Shown here piece by piece: positions 28,639 through 36,931 of a stretch of DNA of 64,000 nucleotides. Within the stretch, counting starts at the first letter, position 1. Each line of letters opens with the position of its first letter. The stretch covers positions 1 through 64,000 of the forward strand of contig JAUCQB010000171.1 of NCBI GenBank assembly GCA_030372985.1, read 5' to 3'. A model generated the notes under the pieces. That model saw only the letters and a list, made by a program, of their open reading frames with translations, was not told the DNA's origin and did no database searches. Origin of the DNA: Phycisphaerae bacterium. GTDB taxonomy: Bacteria; Planctomycetota; Phycisphaerae; UBA1845; PWPN01. A program made the position numbers and the translations under genes.

Positions 28639-28828
28639 CCAATGACGAACTCCGAATGACCAATGAAGCCCGAAACCCGAATGTCGAAGACACGCCGAGG
28701 CGGGACGAATGCATCACCCTGGACCACTCCTTTTCGACATTCGGAGTTCGTCATTCCTTCGTCATTCGTGCTTCGACATTCGTCATTCATTGGTCATTGG
28801 GGCTTCGACATTGGTCATTCCTGGACTT
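28639..28828. repeat. Intergenic GAATGACGAATG-type repeat cluster splitting the moxR operon
   Basis: A patch made of the words AATGACGAA, CGAATGTCGAA, GACCAATGAA and their complements. An 18-base perfect inverted repeat links 28641-28658 to 28738-28755 (arm AATGACGAACTCCGAATG). The same vocabulary returns at the window's end (63953-64000). It fills most of the gap between moxR and the DUF58 gene and has no coding potential. Confidence 0.75.
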
Positions 28829-28875
28829 GGGTCTCGGGGGATCTCAGAGTCCGCACTGACCCCGAACCCTGAACC

Positions 28876-29889
28876 CTATTCCTTCTCCCCCACATGTGCC
28901 ACCAACTGCTCGATGATGTCGTCGGTCGAGATCCGCTCGGCCTGAGCGGCGAAGTTCAGGATGATCCGATGCCGCAGCACCGGCTTGGCCACCGCCCGGA
29001 TGTCGTCCCAGCTCACGTGGGCCTCGCCGTGCAGAATCGCGCGGGCCTTAGCGGCCAGGATCAGGTTCATCGATGCCCGTGGGCCCGCACCCCAGGTGAC
29101 CCACCTGCTGATGAAGTCCGGAGTGTCTGCTTCGGTTACGCGGGTCTTGCGTACCAGCCGCTTGGCGTACTCGATCATCGCATCGGCCGCCGGCACCCGC
29201 CGCACCAACTGCTGAAAGGCCAGAATCTGCTCGCGCTGCAGCACGGCCTCGGCCTTGAACGTTGCTGGCGAGGTCATCCGGCGGACGATCTCACTCTCTT
29301 CGTCATCGCTCGGGTAGCCGACCTTGACCAGGAACATAAACCGATCGAGTTGGGCCTCGGGCAGCGGGTAGGTGCCTTCCTGTTCGATGGGGTTCTGCGT
29401 GGCCAGCACGAAGAACGGGTCGTCCAGCTTGTAGTCTTCGCCGCCGACGCTGATCTTCCGCTCCTGCATCGCCTCCAGCAGCGCCGATTGGGTCTTGGGC
29501 GGCGTGCGGTTGATTTCGTCGGCCAGGACGATGTTGGCAAAGATCGGGCCGCGAAGGAACTTGAACCGCCGCTCGCCCGTGGTCGCATCGTCCTGAATAA
29601 CCTCCGTGCCGGTGATGTCCGTTGGCATGAGGTCGGGCGTGAACTGGATCCGCTTGAAGGTCAGGTTGAGCGTGTCGGCCAGCGTGCTGACCAGCAGCGT
29701 CTTGGCCAGTCCCGGAACGCCCACCAGCAGGCAATGCCCGCGGGCGAAGATGGTGACCAGCAGTTCCTCGATCACCTGCTTCTGCCCGACGATGACGCGC
29801 TCAAGCTGTGAGAGGATCGTCTGGTAGCCACTGGAGAGCTGGACGGCCAATTCCCTGTCGCCTCCGGCGAGAGTTGCTGCAGAAGTCAC
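28876..29889 (-). CDS. MoxR-family AAA ATPase
   Basis: 337 residues. Walker A GVPGLAKT, Walker B IVLADEINRTPPKTQSALLE (DEIN), sensor I LATQNPIEQEGTYPLPEAQLDRF and arginine-rich C-terminal lid, all in MoxR/RavA order. It is expected to be a chaperone remodelling vWA-protein partners, which are encoded downstream. I chose GTG 29889 because GGAGG lies seven bases before it; a GTG at 29922 would add 11 residues but has no site. First gene of the operon; the promoter should be in the following 450-base region. Confidence 0.92.
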   Translation of the reverse strand: MTSAATLAGGDRELAVQLSSGYQTILSQLERVIVGQKQVIEELLVTIFARGHCLLVGVPGLAKTLLVSTLADTLNLTFKRIQFTPDLMPTDITGTEVIQDDATTGERRFKFLRGPIFANIVLADEINRTPPKTQSALLEAMQERKISVGGEDYKLDDPFFVLATQNPIEQEGTYPLPEAQLDRFMFLVKVGYPSDDEESEIVRRMTSPATFKAEAVLQREQILAFQQLVRRVPAADAMIEYAKRLVRKTRVTEADTPDFISRWVTWGAGPRASMNLILAAKARAILHGEAHVSWDDIRAVAKPVLRHRIILNFAAQAERISTDDIIEQLVAHVGEKE

Positions 29890-30340
29890 AAGAGCACCTC
29901 CAATATCTTGGGTCGTGGACACCGGTCAGTCCCGCGTGTTTCGCCTTTCACACCAATTGATTTCAGCTTCGCAACCGGCGGCTCAGCATACTGGCTGTCG
30001 CGAAACGCGTCCATTCCTGCGCAGGGTTCGGATTCACATCTCATGTCGCGGGGACAGGTCTGCCACCGAGTGGCTTTCGTCGTTTCAGGGCGGCCACCGG
30101 CGGCTTGCCCGCCAGTACATCACTCACTTCTCAGGAACGGCACTGGTCCTGTCTTGCAGGACGTGGATTCGCTTTTTGTGCCAGGATCTGGCGGGCGATG
30201 CCCTTGGTTCCTTTTGTTGGGTTGCGGATTGATCTGGTATCCGCGGGACAGTAGACTACTTCCCGCCGAAGTCGGCGGCCGATTGTGGGGTTGCGTCCAA
30301 CCGACCGGGTATCTCGGTCACTTCGACAGGAGAACACTTC
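29890..30340. other. Divergent promoter region of moxR operon
   Basis: About 450 bases between the moxR operon and the divergent zinc-ribbon membrane-protein gene. No credible gene. Must hold both promoters; no factor binding site was recognised. Confidence 0.4.
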
Positions 30341-31276
30341 GTGACGGGTTTCACCGATTTTCAGGCGGACTTGCGGCTGGGGCCTGACGGGCGACTGGAC
30401 ATGGATATCGCCTGCGTTTCTTGTGGGTACAACCTGCGCGGGCTCTCCCCGGACGGTCGCTGCCCGGAATGCGGCACGGCCATTGGCCGCTCGACGCGAG
30501 GTGATTACCTGCGCTTCTGTGATCCTGGCTGGGTCGAGACTTTGGCCAGCGGCATGAACTGGATCGTCGCAGGTCTCATCCTCGCATTCGTGCTCGGCCT
30601 GTTTGCCGGCGGTGTGGCTGGACTGACGAATAAACCGGCCTATGGTATGCTTGGTCTCGTCGGCAGTCTCGTGACCCTGATCGGCTACTGGAAGGTGACG
30701 ACCCCGGATCCCCGCGAAGCAGAACCGCAAGGCGTCGATGTCCGCGCTGTTATTCGCTATGGTTCAGCGTTGAATATCGTTCTCGCCGTGGCTTCCCAGA
30801 TTGTCACACAAATGTCCCTCTACTGGACGCTGCTCGCGTTTCCTTCCGCAGTGGTCGGTCTTATGGTCACGGTGTGCATCTTCGTATACGCGAAACGAAT
30901 GGCACTGCGGATTCCTGACGACAACCTTGCATCTCAGACCCGAATCGTCATGTGGGGTTTTGTCATCATGTCTGTTCTGGGCATGTTGTTCCTGGCGACG
31001 ACGATGGCTCTCGGGCCGGCCTTTGCGACGATGACCGTTCCCGCTGCCGGTACCGGGGGAGCAGGCGGTCCCGGCGCCGGCGGAACCGTTGCAGCGTTTC
31101 CCGTCGGGTTGATAGTGTTTGGCACGCTGGGGTGTGTGACCGCAGTCGTGTCGCTGGTCTTCTCGATCTGGGCGCTGGTGCTCCTGGTGCGCTACCGCAG
31201 GGCCTTCATCCAAGCCGCGCGGGATGCACGTGCCACATGGGCTGTCGAGCCGGCCGGTCAGCAGGGGATGGGCTAG
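30341..31276 (+). CDS. Planctomycete-type zinc-ribbon membrane protein
   Basis: 311 residues from GTG 30341, preceded by AGGAG at 8 bases. After about 23 residues a zinc ribbon CVSCGYNLRGLSPDGRCPEC is followed by GTAIGRS, the signature of a large planctomycete-specific family. Then come roughly six membrane segments (WIVAGLILAFVLGLFAGGVA; MLGLVGSLVTLIGYW; ALNIVLAVASQIVTQM; and others) with a Gly/Ala-rich loop before the last two. Function is unknown; members occur as many paralogues per genome. No operon partner. Confidence 0.75.
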   Translation: MTGFTDFQADLRLGPDGRLDMDIACVSCGYNLRGLSPDGRCPECGTAIGRSTRGDYLRFCDPGWVETLASGMNWIVAGLILAFVLGLFAGGVAGLTNKPAYGMLGLVGSLVTLIGYWKVTTPDPREAEPQGVDVRAVIRYGSALNIVLAVASQIVTQMSLYWTLLAFPSAVVGLMVTVCIFVYAKRMALRIPDDNLASQTRIVMWGFVIMSVLGMLFLATTMALGPAFATMTVPAAGTGGAGGPGAGGTVAAFPVGLIVFGTLGCVTAVVSLVFSIWALVLLVRYRRAFIQAARDARATWAVEPAGQQGMG

Positions 31277-31534
31277 CGATACGCCAGAGGGGAATCAGAG
31301 CAGATGCAAGCCTCCCGCGGCAGGTGGTGCCGAGTCGACACTTTGCCCCACCGACGCAGGGCTCGGCATCTGACTGCCATCGCACGTGCCCCGGCCCCGG
31401 CGAATCGACTGTTCGTCATGGCGGCGGCAGTTCGCTCGCTGGATTCATTGACAAGACCATGAGAAAGCCGTTATCCTGCCAATCCTTACGTATTGACGGT
31501 TGGCCGTCGATCGGACGGGACACTGGGAACTGAA

Positions 31535-33010
31535 ATGGCGAAAACAACTGTTGTGGTACGGGCCGGCAAGGGCGATCTGAGCAGATTGGTTGCCCCGTTC
31601 GCGAACGCGGCCTGCGTGGATCGAGTGATGGCACTCGTTCCGCCGGGCGCGAAAACGACCGGCGGGATTGAGGCCATCGCGACCGACCAGCCGGACAGCG
31701 GCCCGGCCCTGCAGTCGGTCATCGAAAAGCTTACCGGCGACTACCTCTTGTTCGTGGACGGCGACAACGAGATCCGCCTCGGGCAATATGCCCTTGAGCG
31801 GATGATGGACGTGGCCGAGCAGACCGGCGCGGGCATGGTGTATGCCGACTACGCCGTCTCGGGCAAGTCGGGCGTCTCCGACCATCCGAATGCTGATTAT
31901 CAATTCGGCAGCATCCGCGACGACTTTGCGTTCGGCCCGGTTCGTATGATGTCTCGCAAGGCACTGCAGAGTGCCGCCGGGCGCCATGGTTCACCGGCCG
32001 ATGTCCGTTGGTCCGCTCATTACGACCTGCGGCTCAAGTTGTCCATCGATCATGCGCTGCTGCGTCTCCCCGAGCCGCTCTACACCGTCATCGAGAATGA
32101 GAGCCGCAGTCAACACGACGAGCATTTCGCCTACGTAGACCCCCGGAACGTCGACGTGCAGTTGGAGCGGGAGCAGGTTGCCACCGGGCATCTCAAGCGG
32201 ATCGGTGCCTACCTCGAGCCACAGTTTGAGCCTGTGCCGCAGCCGTCCGAGCGGTTTGAAGTCGAAGCCAGCGTGGTCATTCCGGTTCGCAACCGCGAGA
32301 AGACCATTGCCGACGCCGTCAAGAGCGTTCTGTCGCAGAAGGTTCCTTTCGCGTTCAACGTGATCATTGTGGACAACCACTCGACGGACCAGACCACCGA
32401 AATCCTCCGCGACCTGGCGGCGGGCGATCCGCGGGTCGTCCATATCGTCCCGACTCGGACGGATCTGGGTATCGGCGGCTGCTGGAACGAGGCTGTTGCC
32501 TCCCCCCGTTGCGGGCGCTACGTGGTGCAACTCGATTCCGATGACCTCTACGGCGGCGACGATGCCCTGGCGATCATGGTAAGTGAGCTCAAAAGGGGCC
32601 CCTACGCGATGGTTGTCGGCTCGTACCGGCTTGTGGATTTTGACTTGAACGAACTGCCTCCGGGCCTGATCGATCACCGGGAGTGGACGCGGGACAACGG
32701 TCGCAACAACGTGCTCCGCGTCAACGGCTTCGGGGCCCCGCGAGCATTTGACGCGAGCCTGCTGCGGCGCCATCCGCTGCCGAACGTCAGCTACGGCGAG
32801 GACTATGCGGTCGGCCTGCGTTTCTGCCGCCGGTACGAGGTCGGGCGCGTCTGGGAGCCGGTCTACCTGTGCCGCCGCTGGTCGGGCAACACCGATGCCG
32901 CCCTGCCGATCGTCAAGGCCAATCAGTACAACACCTACAAAGACCGGATACGGACCATCGAGATTCTCGCCCGCCAGGAGCTGAACCGGCGGCGCAAAGC
33001 CGCCTCATGA
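31535..33010 (+). CDS. Glycosyltransferase with two GT-A (GT2) domains
   Basis: 491 residues from ATG 31535. The C-terminal half is a clear GT2 domain: [33 protein letters not shown], and the DxD-like [13 protein letters not shown]. The N-terminal half has a second, less regular GT-A pattern ([27 protein letters not shown]) that may be inactive or of different specificity. No signal peptide; the enzyme should be cytoplasmic, using nucleotide-sugars. Acceptor unknown. The nitrilase gene begins 22 bases after its stop, so the two may be cotranscribed. Confidence 0.8.
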   Translation: MAKTTVVVRAGKGDLSRLVAPFANAACVDRVMALVPPGAKTTGGIEAIATDQPDSGPALQSVIEKLTGDYLLFVDGDNEIRLGQYALERMMDVAEQTGAGMVYADYAVSGKSGVSDHPNADYQFGSIRDDFAFGPVRMMSRKALQSAAGRHGSPADVRWSAHYDLRLKLSIDHALLRLPEPLYTVIENESRSQHDEHFAYVDPRNVDVQLEREQVATGHLKRIGAYLEPQFEPVPQPSERFEVEASVVIPVRNREKTIADAVKSVLSQKVPFAFNVIIVDNHSTDQTTEILRDLAAGDPRVVHIVPTRTDLGIGGCWNEAVASPRCGRYVVQLDSDDLYGGDDALAIMVSELKRGPYAMVVGSYRLVDFDLNELPPGLIDHREWTRDNGRNNVLRVNGFGAPRAFDASLLRRHPLPNVSYGEDYAVGLRFCRRYEVGRVWEPVYLCRRWSGNTDAALPIVKANQYNTYKDRIRTIEILARQELNRRRKAAS

Positions 33011-33032
33011 GAGACGGCGATTGCGAGGTGTC

Positions 33033-34007
33033 GTGAAGACTGCGAGGTGCCTGACCTTCGAAAGCATGGTCGTCAGCTTATTCGCTGCATTGTCTTCGCC
33101 TGTGTGGGCCGCGTCCGATGGAGAGCCCGGGCGACCGTTGAGTATGGACGCCATGCAGGTGGCGTGTGTGCAGTTTGAGAACACCGCGGATGTGGTCGAG
33201 AACGCCCGCAGAATGATCGCGATACTGGAGGATGAGTCGGCCGCCGGCACGCGTCTGGTCGTTTTTCCGGAATGCTCGCTGAGCACCTACAGATCTCAGG
33301 TCGTCCGCACGCTGACGGCCGGGCAGATCGACGTCGCTTTGGAGACGGTGCGGGAGGCCTGCGGCAGAATCGGCATTTACGCGGTTGTCGGCTCGGCATA
33401 TCTCGAAAACGGGAAGCGCTACAACGGCGCGTTTGTGTTCGGCCCCGACGGCCGCCTGGTCAAGCGTTACACCAAGATGCACGTGGTCAAGCCGGATCTT
33501 TTCGAGGAAGGTGACGCGCCGGCCATCTTTCGGATCGATGACGTCCCCTGCACGATCATGATCTGCCACGACGAGCGTTATCCGGAGATATTCCGGATTC
33601 CCGTCCTGGCCGGGGCGAAGGTCGGCATCTACATCAGTTGCGAGTCGAAGACGCAGGAGAAATGGGATAACTACCGTTGCCAGGTCATCGGCCGGGCGGT
33701 GGAGAACCAGATCAGCGTCATCCACTGCAACTCCGGCGACGGCGGGGCGGACGAGGGCTCTCACGGTCACAGCCGGATCATCGCCCCGAACGGAAAGGTC
33801 TTGGCCGAGGCCTCAACGGCGGTCGGCCAGGTCATTCGTGCGACCATTCACCCGAAAGAAAGTTCCTCTCGCCACGCGCAGCGGGGCGCGGCGAAATCGT
33901 CGCTGTCCGGCTTCTGGCAGGAAGGCTTGCGGGTGCTGCGCGAGCAGAATCCGGAGTACTTCAAGGCTGCGGCCACTCGGCCGGCCGCCGATCCGCCTGC
34001 GCGATGA
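33033..34007 (+). CDS. Exported carbon-nitrogen hydrolase (nitrilase superfamily)
   Basis: 324 residues from GTG 33033 (GAGGT just upstream). The N-terminus has a signal-peptide-like segment (MVVSLFAALSSPVWAASDG). The Glu-Lys-Cys triad is visible: FPECSLS Glu80, TKMHVVK Lys148 and MICHDERYPE Cys178. Family members hydrolyse amides or nitriles; substrate unknown. Export of a nitrilase-fold enzyme is less usual and depends on the start choice. A TTG at 33021 would merely add four residues. Downstream of the GT2 gene, convergent with the GH123-like gene. Confidence 0.85.
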   Translation: MKTARCLTFESMVVSLFAALSSPVWAASDGEPGRPLSMDAMQVACVQFENTADVVENARRMIAILEDESAAGTRLVVFPECSLSTYRSQVVRTLTAGQIDVALETVREACGRIGIYAVVGSAYLENGKRYNGAFVFGPDGRLVKRYTKMHVVKPDLFEEGDAPAIFRIDDVPCTIMICHDERYPEIFRIPVLAGAKVGIYISCESKTQEKWDNYRCQVIGRAVENQISVIHCNSGDGGADEGSHGHSRIIAPNGKVLAEASTAVGQVIRATIHPKESSSRHAQRGAAKSSLSGFWQEGLRVLREQNPEYFKAAATRPAADPPAR

Positions 34008-34031
34008 GTGAACACCCCGCGGGTGCTCGCT

Positions 34032-36899
34032 TCAACGCAAGAGACCCTGCCCTTCGAGAATCGCCTCGGCCAGCCGGGTCCTGAAGTCGATAACCTCCTG
34101 CGGATCTCGCGTGTAGTTGATCGTGGTTGTCACCACGCTGTCCGGCACGGCCAGCAGCGCGGCGGCGCGGTCCAGGAAAGCTCGGTTGACGGCGGTCTGC
34201 GGCCGCTCGCCAACGCGTTGAACGGTGTCTCGCAGCAGCCAGAGGTATTCGTAATCCTCGAAGCCGTCACGGATGTTTTCCAGCCGGATGGTTGAAAGCG
34301 GTCCGTCGGGACCGGGGCACAGCAGGCTGCCGTCGCCGTTGGCCGTGTACTTCTTCTCTTCGTTGATCAGACTACCGGGATCCCAGTCGGCGTAAGGGCC
34401 TTTGGAGATCGGCTTGTTGTTGCCGGTCCACAGGTTGATCAGGTAGTAAAGGAACCCGCCGACCTCGTACTTGTAGCTCATCGCCCCGGTCAGCAGGCGG
34501 GCCTCGATGGCCGGGTATTCGATGAACCAGTTCGCATACGGATGAGTTGGCACCACGCAGATGTACCACCACATCTCCCGGCGTTCGCGTCGCAGCCGGC
34601 GTGCCTCTTCGATGTCATAGCTGTCGGTCAGCGGCACCCAGATGTCCACGACGCCGCGCAGACCACTCCCCTTGCCGAATGACGGGTCGATGGCGGTGGT
34701 CATGGTCTCCAGCCCCGGGAAGCGTTTGCGGATCTCGCCGAACACCTCTCGGATTTCGGCGAACTTCTCCTTCTTCACTTCGTCGAAGCCGTAAACGTAG
34801 GCGCTGTCGAACAGTCCGGCCTTCTTCAACTGCTGCACGTATTGAGACAGTTTCGGGTCGGCCTTGCCCCCTTTTCCCTGTCGGAACACGCCGCCGACGT
34901 TGAAGGCGTTCATTCCCCGCCTGGCTCCGTACTCGAGCAAACCGATTTCAGGCGATTCCCGCCGATAGAGATGATCAATGTTGAGCCGGTGGTCGAGGAT
35001 GAAGTCATAGTAGCGATGCCTCATCTCGTCGTTCCATCTGCCATTGTAGAAGTTGCCGGTGGGTCCTTCATTGTAGGTGAAGGCGTTACGCAGATGGGTG
35101 CCGTCGGGCAGGGCAAAATCCCAGACCTGAACCTTGAGCTTGAGGCGGATGGGTGCGGTGCCGCGAGCCGTGACCGTCAGCGTCCCCTCGTAGTCGCCGG
35201 GTTTCGTTTCCGCGCGTGTGGCCACGTCGATCCAGAACGCCACGTGCTCACCTTGCTTGACATCGCTCTTCTGCAAGAAGCTGAGGAGCGGGTCCGGCCA
35301 CCAGCCCTTGTAGTCGACGTCGTAGGGCGGGTCGTCGGCGACGTCAACGTGTCCGACAAGCGAGACCTCGGTTTTTCCGTCGAACGCCTGTCCCGATGCC
35401 GACCTGAGCGGTCCGGCGCTGACCGTCACATCAACCAGGTCGCGGGCAAACGGAATGACCACCACCTGAAATCCCTCGTGCTCGTTTCGTGCCAGTGACA
35501 GCACGTATTGATCATCGAAGCGTCCCGCGAACGGGTGGTCTTTGATCATCACCTTCTGCATCGAGCTCTCAAGTCCGACCGCGAATTCGGCATCCGGCAG
35601 CTTCGCGACCATGCGGGCATGGCAGGTAACGCCGTCGAGCTGCATGGCTGCGTCGTTTGTCATGGAAGCGAGGCGCTGCCAGTCGTCGGCGGAACTGGTT
35701 TCCGGCGAGGAGGCCAGCTTCGTGGCTTGCTCGACAAGCGGCCGTGCCCTGGCCAGGATCGGCTCGGCCTTGGCCCGAGCCTCGGCCCGGAACTTCGGCA
35801 GCATGCGCGTCGCCTCATCGAAGCGGGCCGCGATGACCCTGGCTCGCTCGGAGACCCGAGGCGAGTGCATCGGATAGACGCCGCGAAGCAACTCCGTGCC
35901 GGCGCCGTCGGCCACAGCCAGGCTGACGGAGCGGACGCGATCTTCAGTCAGAACAAACTCAAACCGCCCATCCGCACCGATCGGCGCATGCTGGTCAAGG
36001 ATCGGGTGCTCTCGGTCGTCATAACCGATGATTCGCGCGCTGCTGCCTGCCGGGCAGACGATCGAGGGCCTGTTGCGACCGATGTTCACCGGATCGAGTT
36101 GACGCATCTGTGCGGCCGAGGTCCGGCGACCGCCGAACACCAGCCGGCCGTAGCGAGCGGGTTCGACATACGACTTCAGAACTGGCGCCCAGCAGGTTAA
36201 CTGCCGTCCCGAGGTGCTCCGGCAGAAACTGACGGCCCATGCGTGCCCGTCCTTAGGCATGGCCGCGCCCAGGACCTTGAAAGGAATGCCGATGACGGCC
36301 GACCACCCCTTGCTGTCCCTGGCCGTCTGCACAGTCAGATCAGGGTTCCAGGAAGCGTCGCCGCCGAGAGCGTCGTACACCACGGTAGCGCAGTTGACGG
36401 AGATATGGGCCGACTTCTCCGGGTCGCCCAGATGGTTAAGGATCACGTCGACACTGTCGTCGCGCCAGACCTTGTCATCGCGTTGGGTAAACTGCGCCTC
36501 GAGCTGGTCTCCAGGCGTTCCCTCACAGCGGAAACCGACCCACAGTGTCGAGGGCGTGTAGTAAACGTGCACCCATGTCGGCAGCGAGGACATCCTCAGC
36601 CCGCCCATTTGAAGCAGCCCGCTGACGATCGCGGCGTCAGCCCACGGCCCTTGCGAAAAGTCCGTTCCGGGATTGTCGCGCCCATCGGCCTGCGGAATTC
36701 GGACCAGGCAGCGGCTTGCCTGGGCAGCGTCAGCCTGGCGGCTCGGCGCCGACGCCGTTGCAGCGCTTGTCACAACCAGGATGCCCATCGCCACCAGAGA
36801 CCGCAGGGTTCGCCGTCTTGGTCGACGGGCTTGCCCTTGTTCGGTGGACGTCCAATCGGGGGAAAGCTCATCACAGTGGTGTTGGCTCGCATGCCGCAT
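34032..36899 (-). CDS. GH123-like/DUF4091 glycoside hydrolase with N-terminal sugar-binding domain
   Basis: 955 residues from ATG 36899. After a basic N-terminus and a hydrophobic export segment (LRSLVAMGILVVTSAATASA) comes a CBM9-like / DOMON-type beta domain (WVHVYYTPSTLWVGFRCEG; DDSVDVILNHLGDP), a helical linker, a beta domain and a (beta/alpha)8 catalytic region. That region ends in AYVYGFDEVKKEKF, the Asp-Glu pair of GH123 beta-N-acetylgalactosaminidases, and IRDGFEDYEYLWLL typical of DUF4091. Probably acts on amino-sugar glycans outside the cytoplasm. Its upstream open frame overlaps ccsA and is not real. Confidence 0.8.
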   Translation of the reverse strand: MRHASQHHCDELSPDWTSTEQGQARRPRRRTLRSLVAMGILVVTSAATASAPSRQADAAQASRCLVRIPQADGRDNPGTDFSQGPWADAAIVSGLLQMGGLRMSSLPTWVHVYYTPSTLWVGFRCEGTPGDQLEAQFTQRDDKVWRDDSVDVILNHLGDPEKSAHISVNCATVVYDALGGDASWNPDLTVQTARDSKGWSAVIGIPFKVLGAAMPKDGHAWAVSFCRSTSGRQLTCWAPVLKSYVEPARYGRLVFGGRRTSAAQMRQLDPVNIGRNRPSIVCPAGSSARIIGYDDREHPILDQHAPIGADGRFEFVLTEDRVRSVSLAVADGAGTELLRGVYPMHSPRVSERARVIAARFDEATRMLPKFRAEARAKAEPILARARPLVEQATKLASSPETSSADDWQRLASMTNDAAMQLDGVTCHARMVAKLPDAEFAVGLESSMQKVMIKDHPFAGRFDDQYVLSLARNEHEGFQVVVIPFARDLVDVTVSAGPLRSASGQAFDGKTEVSLVGHVDVADDPPYDVDYKGWWPDPLLSFLQKSDVKQGEHVAFWIDVATRAETKPGDYEGTLTVTARGTAPIRLKLKVQVWDFALPDGTHLRNAFTYNEGPTGNFYNGRWNDEMRHRYYDFILDHRLNIDHLYRRESPEIGLLEYGARRGMNAFNVGGVFRQGKGGKADPKLSQYVQQLKKAGLFDSAYVYGFDEVKKEKFAEIREVFGEIRKRFPGLETMTTAIDPSFGKGSGLRGVVDIWVPLTDSYDIEEARRLRRERREMWWYICVVPTHPYANWFIEYPAIEARLLTGAMSYKYEVGGFLYYLINLWTGNNKPISKGPYADWDPGSLINEEKKYTANGDGSLLCPGPDGPLSTIRLENIRDGFEDYEYLWLLRDTVQRVGERPQTAVNRAFLDRAAALLAVPDSVVTTTINYTRDPQEVIDFRTRLAEAILEGQGLLR

Positions 36900-36931
36900 A
36901 GTCAAGGAGTCCTCGCTTCGTATCGGCGTGG

